Below the pieces are notes generated by a model that was not told where the DNA came from, ran no database searches, and saw only the letters and a program-made list of their open reading frames with translations. Of a stretch of DNA of 64,000 nt, positions 24,812 to 37,142 are shown piece after piece. Source of the stretch: Chloranthus sessilifolius (Eukaryota > Streptophyta > Magnoliopsida > Chloranthales > Chloranthaceae). The stretch lies in the NCBI GenBank assembly GCA_021018995.1, contig CM037597.1, positions 4,911,299 to 4,975,298 on the forward strand, given 5' to 3'. Within the stretch, counting starts at the first letter, position 1. Each line of letters opens with the position of its first letter. Both the position numbers and the translations under genes were made by a program.

Positions 24812-27800
24812 AAATAAAGTGTTTTCAACCAAGTCAAGTCAGGTGTCAGGTCGGATTGGGCATATACACTCAACCCTTCAAATTAAGGTCGGGATAGGTG
24901 TCAGGTCGGGTTTGGTCAACTAAGCTCGAGTTACAAGATTTTATATAATAATTAATAATATTAGTAATAGTAGTAGTAATAATAATCATAATAATAATAA
25001 TAAAATAAAGTGTTTTCAATCAGGTCTCAGATTGGGTTGGGCATATACACTCGACTCTTCAGGTTAAGGTCGGAATAGGTATCAGGTCGGGTTGGGCATA
25101 TACCCTTGACCCTTCGAGTATTAGGTCGAATCAGGGTGCACCATCAGGCCAAGTCAGGTCAGCATATGCCATTTACCAATCGGACAATCAAAGCTTTAAC
25201 ACGAATCATTGGCAGCCCTACTTTTAAGTTCTAAATTATGTTTATTTTTATTTTTTAATATTATTTTAACATAAATATGATTTATATGATGATCATGTGA
25301 ATCATGTGGCTTTAAAATGATGGCATGCATATAAAATTAAGGTTAAAGATTTTATATATAGGACACTATTTTGACACCATATACTGATACATGGTGCAAA
25401 TGATTATAATACATCTTTTGTCACATTTTTCAAGTAAAATTTTTATTTTGGCACCATGGGTAATGCACATTCATTTTTATGAGATTTATAGTTAATGATT
25501 CTAAGTTTTTAACTATATAACCAATAAACCGATTGAATGTCAAATGGCATGAGATGGTCTGTCAATTGAATGAACCAAATTCTTGTACATATTCCAAAAA
25601 TTAGTAAGCTACATAACTCTTTGCCCTTTTGATTGTATGCCCATGATCATATTTTCGTGTGCCACATGGTTTCCAATTATTTTTTTGGATGAAAGATTAA
25701 AACGAAAATTGAACCGTTCTATTTACAATGATCAAAATTTTAATGATACTATTACCGATAACCATTAACTTTTGTGAATCAGAAGATAGAGATCGTTTGT
25801 CGCACAATCTTCCCCATAATGTATGAGATCATGGGAGTACTGACAATCAACTTTTTATTTCAGGTGTTGCATATTTCAAAACATGATTGAAAATCATGTT
25901 TGAGCATAATGTCTGTCACATGATTTTCAGTTACTGTTTTGGAATGTGTGTCACGCAGATTAAAAATTGACTGTCTAATGGTACATCATTTACCTCAGGA
26001 TCATTATATAAAAGATCGAATTGGAAATCAATTTTGAATGACATCATAGCCGAATATCATTGACTGTTTTGAATTAGACAATAACGGTCGTTTTTGTCCA
26101 AATTGTAGATCTTGAGATAATGAGTGTACTGACAGTTAATTTTTTATTGCATGTGGTACACATAAAACATCCCAAAAAGTGATCGAAAATCACGTTTGAA
26201 TATTATGCGTGCCCCATAATTTTCGATCATTTTTTTGGGATGTATGCAATAGAAACTATAAATTGGCCGTCTGATGATACACCATTGATTTCAAGCTCCA
26301 TTATGTGAAAGATTGAAAAGAAAATTTATCTCTATCATCTGGTCCACATCAGTTAATGATTTTTCGTATGTAGTGCACTTAGAAATCTGATTGGTATAAT
26401 TAGAGTTATCCTTTAAAAGAAAGACTTGGTATTTAAAGGACTTATGTCAAGTAAAAACTTCATCTTAGCCATCGGATTTGAAGGTCATGTACTAAATATG
26501 TTTAATACAAAAGATTGGTATAAAATAAAATCTCTATTATATAATTCAAAGCAGTCAAATATGGATAAGATGATGACCATATATTATCTTAAGTCATATG
26601 ATAGAAATCGAAGATCTTTAGAATATGACATTTAAATCAGAAGAATTCGATGATATCTTCACATTTATATTAACATGTGCAATACACGTGCACTTTTACT
26701 AGTCTCTATAAATGTCAGCTTTTGACAGGTTCATTAGTTTTAACAAGCTAGAGCCCGTGATTGGTGGTTGGTGATCGGAGTCATCATTATTTTTTATTTG
26801 CTTCAGCTATTAGAAATGATAATCGTTACCTCCAAAACTCATTATTTTACAAATAAAGGATAAAAAGAAGGGAATATTTCTCAGGAAGCTATAGAAATTT
26901 TTTAAAAAATGAAATAAAAAAAAATTCTCAAGAACTCGACATTTTTAGTTTTTTTTACCATCTCAGATGGCTCCATCTTTGTTTTAATTAGGATAAAATA
27001 GATCAAATAATAGAGTCTGATCCACATTTAACCATCAAAATAGTGTTCAAACGATATTTCACCATTAAAGTATGCTATCAATATTATACATTCGCCCAGT
27101 CTATTAAGGCCAGCCCAGTCCATTAAGAGGCCTAGTTTTCGGATTTAATATTGCCACATTGGTGCATTTGATATAGATCCTGCCAACTCTACTGCACCTC
27201 CCCACCTACTCACTGCCAGATCAGTTTTTACCTACTCTAGTGGAGAGTTTATTTTTAATTTAAAACAGCTCCTTGCGGGCGCTATCATGGTAAAAAGCTA
27301 ATTTATGCAATTAAGGAATGATGGTGTGGCAGTAGTGTCTCTAAGCCTCCAACGACAAAGGCTACCTTTGAAGGAACTCACAAATAAATTTGTTATTGGG
27401 ATAACGCTCCACACGGACATTTAAACCCCATATAGTATTTAAATGATCTTTCATCATTAAAATATTACTTTTTTATCTCATACCATTAAAGTTTGATTTG
27501 TTATTGTGTCTTATAGCATGCATCTTTCCTTTTTTTTTTTTTTTTAAAAATAACCTGGGTATTCAGGCCTCTTAGAGCACCCGCCTAATCTCAGGGACAC
27601 ATATGCACATTTTTTTATTTTATTTTTAATAACCTAAGTATTCAGGCCTCTTAGAGCACCCGCCTAATCCCAGGGACACATACGCACCCCAAATTCAGCA
27701 CATATCGGGTAAGCATAGGATATAAATCCCTAGGGTGCCTCTTAGAGCACCGGCCTAATCCCAGGGGCACATACGCACCCCAAATTCAGCACAGGATATA

Positions 27801-30248
27801 AATCCCTAGGGTGGCCTCAAGGGGGGGAGGAGATTCGAACTCAGGCCTCTTACTTTTGGAAGCAGGTACCTGGTCAACTCGCCTAACCCCATGAGGTTTA
27901 AAATAAGCAATTTATTGCACATCTATGATCAAGCTAAATTGCCCAAGTGGCAATCCATCTTTAGGGCATGTCCCATTCAAAGGATCATGCTTATAAGTGG
28001 ATGTAAACCATCCGATCATTGAACTTTTAATATCAGCCATCAAAATTAAGAATAATCGTTAATATTAGAGTGCACAAATCAAATGGTTCGAATATCTCAA
28101 AAAGTACGAATTTTTTACCTATAGTCCTTCAATTGATAATATATCACTTTGACGATATAAATTTCTAAGATCATAGGCCAATAAATAGTGTAAGATCATT
28201 TAAACACCATTTGGTGCTTAAATGACCCTTCTTATTTTTCTTATGAATAATCACTAATAAATTTTAAACGATAGAGGCTAATGAGCATCCAACCTTGTAT
28301 GTAGGGATCCGGCAAAAATAAGAAGAATGGGAACATCTTTGAGAGATGGAAGTAAGTTTTTTGGCCACAAGTCTTATTTTCAAGAAAAGCTAGTAGGTTG
28401 TGGGTTCAATACTCGTCCTCCACGATGTTTCTCACTCTTGTCTTTACAGGGTGTGGGTTGGGTTCTCTTAGTTAACTCTCACCACTGTAATTGGTGCTCC
28501 CTAACGCTGCTCCGCAACTATCATATGTGTATGTGTTTACTCATCGGTTCTCGAGGCTGTCTCGGCCAAATGGCTGTATAAAAAAAAAAAAAAAAAAGCA
28601 CCGACCTGATCATCGGTGCACGATGTGTGGGTCATGCACAGTGGTGGACCTTGAGTTGCACACAAACTTAAGGAGCATGGAGAACCAAGCGCGTCTTAAA
28701 GATGATGTAGCGCACCATTCACCTGTCATGCGCTGGTGATTGGGTCGGTTTATATTATCTTCTTCAATAAGGGAGTATGTTCATGTCCAATGGGTTGGGT
28801 TCAAGTTCAATTGGCTTTAGAACCAATGTATCAAAAATAGGCCGATACGGATACGTATCGATTTTCGGCCAACTGATACGTATTGGTCTGATACGTATCA
28901 ATATCTCGTATCAGTATTGCCAATACGTATCGGCTGATACATATCAAGTTTCGACCGAAACTTTTACTTCTTTTTTTTTTTTTTTAAGAATTGGCCGATA
29001 CGTATCCGTAGCGGCCGATTCATATCGGCCTCAAGTAAACCAATACCCGAGACCAATACCGTTTTTCAGACCTTGTTTAGAACCCTATTTTTATGCGTCA
29101 TTATTAAAAACCTGGAATAAAAAGTTTATTAATACGGTAGCCGACCCATTCTCAATCTTGGCTTGGGGCAGTCATTGATCTCTTGACACGTGGCATTGCC
29201 TTTCATCACGTGTGCCCTGTAATTTGAAGGACACAATGTCGTCAGTTGAAGATTGCATGATAAAAACATCTCTATTATGTAACTAAAGTTGATCAATTGC
29301 CATTAATGAATGGTTACCATGTAAATATTCAAAATTAATTTTCGCCATTCACTTTAAGGGCAGTTGACAACTTGGAGTCAGACGATTGAGAATTTTTTTG
29401 TTAATGAAAACTTTGATACACAAATCTTTAGATTGTTGTCTACGTATCAAACAATGTACTTGATGAAAAATAATGCCACATGTCCAAGGTCTATGACCCA
29501 CTCCAAACCTAAATCGGGAATGAGTCTGAATACTATAGGGGTAGTAGGATTTCCATATCAAGTCCCTTGCATCCAAGAGTTTTGGTAACGGACAATGTTA
29601 TACATTGGACAATTTTTGATAGATAATTTTGTAGGCAACTTATGTGGCGTGATATGACTGGCTGCATAGTAGGGGTCAAGGACAGTAATTAGTCACGTCG
29701 TGCCACATAAGTTGCCTGCAAAATTGTCCACGATTCTAATTTTCCTTTGGTAATTGTTGAACCCTATCAGTCACACACTACAAAAAAAAAAACTATTAAC
29801 GGCGGACAAAAACTGTCGCTATTAACAAAAAATTGCCTCTAATACCCTTATTGCTAATAAAAATATTTTTTATTAATAGCGGCAGCTAATAGTCTTAATT
29901 TTTGTAGTGAAACGTAAAAATATAGTCATTTCAATAAAGGAGAATAGTAAAGACCAATTCATTTTGGAATCCTTGGGTGGAACCTGCCATGGAAAGTATC
30001 TTCACATTAACATATAAAAGTGTAAACCGTGAAAGTCAAGATTCCTTTGTATCCAAGGGGGATTAAACCATTTTCCTTTTAGGAAGTTTATACTTGAGTT
30101 TGGAAAAAGTTACTTTTGGTTCTCTAAAGTTTTCTTTTCCTTTTGGTCAATGTCATATAGGTGCTTTGATTGCCAAGGGTTTGGGATGAAAAGTTGCCCA
30201 AATTGTGGTAAGGGAGGCCTCACACCAGAGCAAAGAGGGGAGAGATAG
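22235..30248 (+). CDS. DnaJ-type cysteine-rich zinc-finger protein (4 exons)
   Basis: Four exons join in phase into a protein of about 117 residues: 22235-22393, 22931-22990, 28305-28351 and 30161-30248 (stop 30246-30248). All borders are GT-AG. The N-terminal 53 residues (MAKLSQWSTWKM...) are Ser/Lys-rich, poor in acidic residues and transit-peptide-like. Then come four CxxC pairs in DnaJ zinc-finger style: CQTCRGKG, CPGCKGSGK, CFDCQGFG, CPNCGKGG. The protein ends LTPEQRGER. The J domain is absent. This matches the plant 'chaperone DnaJ-related' small zinc-finger family as I recall it (Arabidopsis At5g43260 type), likely plastid-located and acting as a thiol or protein-folding helper; that function is inference. 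Introns of 0.54, 5.3 and 1.8 kb are enlarged by MITEs and SINEs, yet every splice site and codon is intact, so the gene is probably functional. Confidence 0.88.
22931..22990 (+). CDS. DnaJ-type gene, exon 2
   Basis: 20 codons encoding the first two CxxC motifs (CQTC, CPGC). Acceptor TTTGCAG, donor AAG|GTTTAG (weak but GT). Confidence 0.88.
23036..23226. mobile_element. MITE (foldback) in intron 2 of the DnaJ-type gene
   Basis: The left arm (GGGGCAATGGTTAGATCCAA ...) and right arm (... TTGGACCTGACCATTACCC) are inverted copies, about 50 bases each. Target duplication not resolved. Confidence 0.7.
23330..23560. repeat. Tandem duplication (about 118 bp)
   Basis: TCCTTATCCTTACTACTATA recurs at about 23341 and 23457 with similar following sequence. 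Confidence 0.65.
23640..24450. repeat. Diverged members of a dispersed foldback family
   Basis: Shares phrases with 41779-42098 (for example 'aagatccatc/attatgtgaaagattgg...aaaaatgatctccat' and its complement). Includes a tandem duplication of about 77 bp at 24035-24170. Confidence 0.5.
24622..25220. mobile_element. hAT-type MITE with 8-bp target duplication
   Basis: Ends TAGGGCTCTCAACTGATT and, inverted, TAGGGCTGCCAATGATTC. Flanking 8-mers CTTTTACG (24614-24621) and CTTTTAAG (25221-25228) match at 7 of 8. The inside holds a tandem duplication with (AAT)n runs at 24785-24812 and 24950-25005 and repeated TCAGGTCGG phrases. No coding capacity. Confidence 0.82.
25480..26640. repeat. Further diverged foldback-family sequence
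   Basis: Repeated motifs of the type 'gtctaatggtacatcattta...atcattatataaaagatcgaat' and 'gaattagacaataacggtcg', related to 41779-42098. No gene. Confidence 0.45.
27525..27895 (-). mobile_element. tRNA-derived SINE with repeated tail
   Basis: On the minus strand the head (27895 downward) has an A-box-like GGGTTAGGCGAGTTGACC and a B-box-like GAGTTCGAATCTCC. The body repeats CCTAGGGATTTATATCC and GGTGCTCTAAGAGGC two to three times. It ends in poly-A (poly-T at 27524-27545 on the plus strand). The last part matches the SINE tail at 55470-55520. Confidence 0.65.
28305..28351 (+). CDS. DnaJ-type gene, exon 3
   Basis: 47 nt encoding GSGKNKKNGNIFERWK (last codon split). Acceptor TATGTAG, strong donor GTAAGT. 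Too short for ordinary ORF listing; found by phase and motif continuity. Confidence 0.85.
28360..28598 (+). mobile_element. SINE with poly-A tail, in intron 3 of the DnaJ-type gene
   Basis: B-box-like GTGGGTTCAATACTCG at about 28399, about 180 bp of body, and an A-run at 28579-28597. It starts only a few bases after the exon 3 donor. The A box is unclear, so it may be 5'-truncated. Confidence 0.5.
28824..29075. mobile_element. hAT-type MITE with perfect 8-bp target duplication
   Basis: Flanked by TTTAGAAC on both sides (28816-28823 and 29076-29083). Ends CAATGTATCAAAAAT and, inverted, CAAGGTCTGAAAAAC. The inside is packed with GATACGTATCGG-type inverted motifs and a poly-T run. Confidence 0.88.
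29612..29735. repeat. Stem-loop MITE-like element
   Basis: GACAATTTTTGATAGATAATTTTGTAGGCAACTTATGTGGC (arm, described by 29609-29649) pairs with 29702-29733 reading GCCACATAAGTTGCCTGC... on the plus strand. Arms are over 25 bp. Confidence 0.65.
29776..29909. mobile_element. CACTA-type MITE, 134 bp
   Basis: Perfect terminal CACTACAAAAA and TTTTTGTAGTG. The subterminal bases (ATTAACGGCGGAC / TATTAATAGCGGCAG) are also inverted. Flanking triplets ACA and AAA agree at 2 of 3 with a CACTA 3-bp duplication. Confidence 0.75.
30161..30248 (+). CDS. DnaJ-type gene, exon 4 with stop
   Basis: Completes the split Lys codon, then CFDCQGFGMKSCPNCGKGG and the C-terminal LTPEQRGER, TAG at 30246-30248. Acceptor TCATATAG after a T-rich tract. 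Confidence 0.88.
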
Positions 30249-30994
30249 GGCCTCTTACTTTGTTGCTTTTTCTAAATTTAGCTTTTCCTTCTTTTTTTTT
30301 CAAGAAATTGGGCACTTTGTATATTTAACTAAATTTACAGATATAGTTAAAATTAGAACATGGGAGCCAAAAAATTGATAGAGAACTGTGGGCTTCTTAA
30401 TTATTCTTTGTTACATCTGTATCTGAATTTGAAGTTTTGAACACTAGTTAGGTGGTCCAAGCTCCAAAAATGTTCCACATGGCAATTAAACCACAAATTG
30501 CGTGTATCAACTAAGAGGGCATATTATAGATATTTTCAATGAAAAAAAAAGTGCTTAATGATTTTAATGGCAAAATTTAAAATTTGATTCGACTTCGTTA
30601 ACTATTATTTTTTTAATTGCAAAAAATCACTCACTGAAGATCTATTTTTTTAAATACTTTATGCGATAGAATGTTGGTCCTATGGCACCCAACCCATGTT
30701 TATGGTACAAGAACACCTAGATGGGAGCTAGAACCACCTATCTAGTGGTCCTTTTTCCTTAAAATTTATCAAGAGGTGGACAAAAGATTATGAACATATA
30801 ATTTAAGGGTTAGTCTACAATGGATGTCCCCCCATCATGGGTGGACACGGCTATCCACACATCTGTGTGAATGCATGACGTGTACGGATTTCCAATGCAT
30901 GGAAGTATGTGCACATCAAATGTGATTTTGCGTGTTGCATTAGAGAGAGAGAGAAAGAGGCTAGAGAGAGAGAAAGAGGTTAGAGAGAGACTTG
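30249..30994. other. 3' flank of the DnaJ-type gene, no further gene
   Basis: Probably 3' UTR and downstream sequence. Ends in a GA-rich microsatellite (30942-30989). Confidence 0.5.
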
Positions 30995-31213
30995 GGTTGT
31001 GTTTGGGTTAGCTCTCTGCCTTCTCTCCATCAAAGTAGTTGAAATATGTTCTGATAGAGAGCAGGAGGAGAGCAGTTTTCTCACTTAAACACAACTCCCC
31101 ACCAAAGCAAATAGGGCAAGAAACTGTATTACCAAATATAAAGTAGTTCCCCGCCTAAGCCAAAGAGTGAAAGAGCTACTCTTTAAGCTGAAAGAGCTAA
31201 CCCAAACGCAGCC
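30995..31213. mobile_element. MITE with 21-bp TIR
   Basis: Left GGTTGTGTTTGGGTTAGCTC (30995 on) and right GAGCTAACCCAAACGCAGCC (to 31213) are inverted. Flanked by TTG on both sides (30992-30994 and 31214-31216), compatible with a PIF/Harbinger-like 3-bp duplication. Confidence 0.65.
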
Positions 31214-31216
31214 TTG

Positions 31217-31976
31217 GTTTCTCTCGTTCAAGCGGGACCAAGAAATTACTTGCGGAGGGCTCAATAAAGAGAATGAGGGCGTCTTGTCCTTGGCCTCTTG
31301 GCCCCTCAGAGGCCTTAAAAGGTTTTTCAAAGGTTTGTGAGGGTTCGTCCCCCCACAACCCACTATGAAGGACGAAAATGGTTCTTTCATTTATTTGTGT
31401 GCTCATAAATAAGAGTATCTCATTTGTATAAAAAAAACTCTAAAAGCATCACCTTCTATTTGCACCCACTTAATAGAGAATTTATAATCACACCCATTTA
31501 CGTTTTATTGGTATTTCATAAAATATACACCCACTTAGTTGTCTACTCGGAACACCCTCCTTTTCTTCCTCAACTCTAGTGAGTCACAACAACGACAACG
31601 ACAGATCTAGTGGTGGTAGCAATTTTGGTTGTCTATGATAGTGGTTGTAGCGCAAGTAAATAAGTAGTGGCGATGAAGACAGTTGTGGTGGTTTGAGAGA
31701 GAGAAAAAAGGTCATGATAGAGATTATAAAAAGTTAAAAAGAAAAGAAAATAATAATTTCATGCAGCTCTCTCGTCAGATTCCGGTGATTCTACGGAGAT
31801 TGAAGGGGTGGAAGGTAAGAGGGTCATGAGGGAAAGTTTGAGCCGATTTTCTAACAACGATAAGCCCCGATTGGGGCGAGGCTTGATCGGATATGGAAGA
31901 GGGGTGTAAGAGAATTAAGAGGGTGACGGTTATCAAATCGGTTAACAACTAGGGTGGTTGGTATATGGGGCGAAGT
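31217..31976. other. No gene recognised
   Basis: Low-complexity and AG-rich stretches. Open frames here are short and unsupported. Confidence 0.5.
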
Positions 31977-34900
31977 TGTAGCGACCCTGAAATTTCAAGG
32001 GGTGACTTGTTGACCTTTGACTAAACTTTGATGCATAACTAGTTTGATCCTGGTCAAACCTATGACCTATGAGATGCGGTTGAGCCCATCTGATTGATAA
32101 ATGACATATTATCGATGTATATTCCTATGTATAATTATAATTTTATAATACTTAAATATGTGCACTCATATATGAAATTGCATAAGTGAGTTGCATATAT
32201 ACTCACGTGTGCAACATATACCCGAGATGGAATACCGAGTGGCCTTGAACATACGCTATTACATAGAATTGGTATTTCATAAGCTATAATTTGAAATTAT
32301 ATATTATATGATGTGAAAATTAAATTAACATTGAAGTAGTAATTAAAACCCACTATATACTATATGTACCGATGTTTATGAGTTATTTGTATATGGTGTC
32401 GGCACACTGACCCGAGCGCGATGCTAAACCAAGACTTGAGCACTACCTTGATCCCATATTTCAAATAATAGTAATCATGTATAATATATATATAATAATT
32501 ATGATTGGTGTGCCACTAGTAATGACAGGAGTTGTGTGTGATTTTAGATTCACATACATCCATATTGGCTATGAGGGTGTAACAAGAAAGAAAATTCTCA
32601 CATAAGTATTTTACACATAAAAATTTAGTGTTAAGGGTATGGTGTACCAATAGTAAAATAAGGCATGTGGCATTAGTGTACACAGTACACATTCTCTCTA
32701 TATTAATTTTAAATCTTTAACTATCCCACTTCATGGGACTCCCATATACTAGAGTTGTGCAAAAAAAGACCGGACCAACGAAACCAACCGAAATTTCGGT
32801 TCGGTTTCGGTTTTGGGACATATCGGTTCGGTTTCTGTTTCAAAAAATAGAAACCGATAGTTATCGGTTCGATTTCGATTTTTAACGTTAAAAATTGAAA
32901 TCGAACCGATAAGAAATCGATAGTGGTATATATGTGGATTATAGTGTGTCTTTGTTTGAGTTTGATGGTGTGTGAGGCTTATTGTAGAAAGCCAGCTGCT
33001 CCTGCTTTAGTTTGGTAATCACCAAAAGTCTTAAAATCAGTTGAATCATAGGAGTTTGCAAAAATAGTTTGTATAAATCGGCTCGGTTTGTATAAATTTT
33101 GAAAACTCTAAGCCGAAACCGAAAAAATCGATTCAATTCAATTAAATGCTACAAATAAAAAAAAAAGTTTAAAAAATGAGATTTAGAAACCAAAAATTGA
33201 CCAAACTAACCGAACCGATACCTATCGGTTCGGTTTCGATTTCATAAAATAGAAACCGATAGTTATCAGTTCGGTGTCGGTTTTGCATGGAAGCCGACCC
33301 AAACCGACTCGATAACACCCCTACCATATATGGACAAAAGTCCACACTTGACCACATTTTGTGGTCTTAGATGAAGTTCAAATTGGGTCAAATCTTATGA
33401 CACCTAATCCTCTCTCTTGACACCTCATGCTTGTAGAAGTTCTCTTCTTATGACACCTCTTTCTCCCTCATGACACATATCCACATGAGTAGGACACTTG
33501 TCACATGTATGTCCTCCCTCTCCATATACGCTCTTTCTTTCCTTATTCTCACTGCAATAGAAAAATCCACCAAACTGTCTTCATGTCTTCTTTCTCAATC
33601 CTTTGTAATTATCTTTCAATTTGTCTCTTTTTCTATCTAGAGAATCCTTTCTCTCTCTAGAAAATTTATTTCTCTCTCTAAAATTTTGTACAACTTTGAT
33701 GTGATGCACACGACATCCCCCTTGTTATATTTAAGGAAGAAAAAGCGTTGCGCTCGAGTCGATTTTTAGACCGATTAGATGTTCTGAATTCGTGTCGAGA
33801 CGCATAAAATATTCATGGAATTCGGTCCCGAACCGCTTTTCGGCCCAATTCGCATCGCAAATCCATAAAAATAGGTGGGTGCCTTCACATCGATTCCAAT
33901 CTACATGGTTTCCCCATAATTGGTTTTAATTTGATATCAATTTAAGAAAATTCAAGAATAAGGGCTCCGAGGACCCTTCGTTCGATTGTGCAATCAACAC
34001 GTTGACCTAATGACCAAAATAATTTTTGTTGAATATATGGAATAAACCCATCCTCAAAATGCACCATGGTTTGTTTCAAAAAAATTACTTCGAAGGACTC
34101 CAAAAATCTTCCCAACGCTTTTCGTGACTTTTCGGGCTGTAACTTAAAGTTACAGGCACACCATTTTTCTAACTTAATTTCATAAAATATTTCAAAGAGA
34201 CTCATAGTTATTTTCTATAAGCTAACGCCCTGTAAAATTTATTTGAATTTCAATGACGATAACTTGGGGGTGTAGTGTAAATAGATTGTTGCCCCATGTG
34301 CACCATAGGCAAAGATGTGTCAATTTCACCATAGTCCGTACACATCTAGATGTGACATCTATACGAATAGTTCGTATTTATATTCTGTATAATTAAATTA
34401 ATGTAGAGTCAATTGATATGAATGGATAGGAAATTGACGATACGACGTCCTCTTGTTGATGGTATCCCAAAAAACTGCATAAATACCCCTACTTGTGGAT
34501 TGAAATTTGACTGAAATACTTGACCTTTGATCTCGTGACAAAAAATGTTAATCTACTTTCTGACCAAATTTGAAAAGTTGATTGCATCAATATTTTAGAC
34601 TCATCCACCAGAGTAATCAGTCCGGCTTTGGTCAGACGTCCTGAAATAGTCCTATGATTGGTAGTTCAAACTTTGACTGCATATACAAGTCGTTTTATAA
34701 TGAAAATTCGTGTATGAGTAGTTGAAATTGATCAGCTAGACATAATCTACAGATTGATTTCAGAATCTAAAGGGTTTAAATTCAGTTAGGAAAAATGTAT
34801 GTTGGCCCGCAAGATTTTGAGATTATATGCATTAACAATACAAACATTTAGAATAAGTCAAATATATATTTTTTACTATTAATTCGCACTAGGATGATTA

Positions 34901-37137
34901 ACTTTTCTAACTTATGATCCAATCATGGAAAGGTTACCCTCTCATGTGGACTCCAAAAGCTATCAAATAAATCAAAGAACCTTTCAAAATACAAGCGTAT
35001 AGTATCATCTAGAAGATCTCTTTGAGAACTTTCCAGTAAAACTCCTAATGAAATTAAAAGGTTGTTTGATAGGATCAATGACCTTCAATTAAAAATATCA
35101 TATTCTTTTAGTTACCATGAATCAATCAATAGGAATATGCTAAAATATTCATTGATTACTACATATGTAATATTGCTTTAGGAACTTAGTAAAATGACCC
35201 TCGCTTATGATTGTTTAAATTGATGAGTCATATATGTCTAAACACAACTCCTTGTGTTTGAAACATATATATAAAAGTATAGACAATTATATTAGGGTCA
35301 CGCATATATTTCGTAGTTATGATACGGTCTACCTATGTGATATTTGAATTGCATAAAATAGTTGTTGAGTAGACTCTTGTAGAATTGATTATCATTAAAT
35401 TTTAAATTTAAGCTCATTGAAATCTTCTGCTTCTATGTCTACTTATGTTATTTTTACTGATATTACATGTTTATTAGATTCATTATCACAGTTTTGCATA
35501 TTTTTGTTACATTCCTACTTTGCATTCATGCATCACGTAAAGATCAAATTAGGGCATTCTCAGTCTAGTCTGATCATAGCATACTGAGTCTGTCTGCATG
35601 CCTTTACCTTAGTGTGGTAACTTATCGTAATTATATCGAAACGAATTTGATGTTGTATTCGCATGCCTCACAACACATAGTGGTATGAGATGCTATGTCG
35701 AGTGGGTGTGAATATGAATTCCTCATTATGTCCGTTAAAATGAGATTCATGGTTCTCTATCATACTATGGTCTTTAAACACTGAACTAAAATACTACTCT
35801 GTTTCTAATTCTAAAAACTCTGTAAATTTCTCATAATCTGAATAAAACTTTGATACTTAAAAGAATATTGTGATGGGCAGTAAAAAATTATAACCTAAAT
35901 ACTGATAATCTACACGTGTCATACCATACACCAAGTCACCGTACCATAAGGGCTCAACACCTACAGACAAGGCGTGGTTTCCGACTCTGTGGAAAACATT
36001 CTGCTATGTTTTTATTTCTGCTTTTGCTATGAGTACCGTTCTCCAAATCGGGTTGCCTGGGGAATTATTTTATTTTTGAGATAGATAATTAGCACCCTAA
36101 TAAGCGATAGTTAATAATCTGACACAATTCTATCACGTGTCGGGCTCAAGCAACAACTCAGGTACAAGTCATAAATTTAATATTGTAATGCGACCATATG
36201 GTGTGTAGACATGTGGAAGGTTAATAAAAAAAAGGTTGACTCACTAAAAGACTGTTTTGAAAGACTGATCTATAAGAGATAGAATATAGTTTCATGTACG
36301 ATAGTTGCATTTAAGACACTGATAATGCATTCATTCAGTTACATTTCATGTTATCATAACTGCATATTTATTTCAATTATGATTATGATTATACTCTATT
36401 AGCCATTATTTTATTGTTTATATAAGTGTATTATCACCCACGTGGCACACACAGTTCGCCCATGTAGATTGAGGTGGGTTGGTTGTGTTACCCACTGGAT
36501 AATAATTTTTATTACTCAGCCCACGTGACTCTTATTTTTTTTAGGCCACGACGAGAGAGACTTTACCGATGACCTTGATGATACTTATGGAGACCACAGA
36601 TTGGTGGAGAGCATAGACTTAAAGGATTTTTAGGAGTATTGAGAGATCCTTGTAGTTTGGCTACCTGTTATTAATTTTTCGTTATAAATATTTATAGATT
36701 TTTTTTTTCAGAAAGTTTTTTTTATTGTTGTTGAGAGAAGAAAATATAGTGAATTCTGTTTCAAATATTTATTATTATTGATAGTTTGGCATTTACTGTT
36801 GTTAATGAGTCTAAGTTCAATCATAGGTATGCTATTATTTATGATTGATTATTATTTCATTTCATCGATTAGATGGTTATTAATCATGAATATGACTATC
36901 GATTTCATCAATCTGAGATAATGTTTTGTCATGTATGGATGAATTTAATGATATCAGTTAATTAAATGAATTAATTATGTGAGAATGAATTTTCTAGCCC
37001 ACAATTTTCCCAAATTATATTAAAGTAATCTGGTTAAGTTTTGTTTAGTCTATCTACTTATCGCATTAACGTGTATGCGAGTCATGATACAAAATTCTAG
37101 ACATTCGGGATAAAATTAGTATTTTAAGGTTGTGATA
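31977..37137 (+). repeat. Solo gypsy-type LTR, about 5.2 kb, with nested hAT MITE
   Basis: Starts TGTAGCGACCCTGAAATTTC and ends GGTTGTGATA (a TGTGACA end with C to T). The 5-mer GAAGT flanks it on both sides (31972-31976 and 37138-37142). No gag or pol domains inside. Near the 3' end a T-rich acceptor (TTTTTTTTAG, to 36544) is followed by a 29-codon acidic frame (36547-36633). The start resembles the solo LTR at 42099 (TGTAACGATCCTGAAATTCC), so both belong to the same broad Del/Tekay-like class. Its length includes the 574-bp insertion at 32750-33323. Confidence 0.78.
32750..33323. mobile_element. hAT-type MITE nested in the solo LTR
   Basis: Flanking 8-mers CCATATAC (32742-32749) and CCATATAT (33324-33331) match at 7 of 8. 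Ends TAGAGTTGTGCAAAAAAAG and, inverted, TAGGGGTGTTATCGAG. The inside repeats ATCGGTTCGGTTTCGG-type motifs in both orientations. Confidence 0.85.
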
Positions 37138-37142
37138 GAAGT

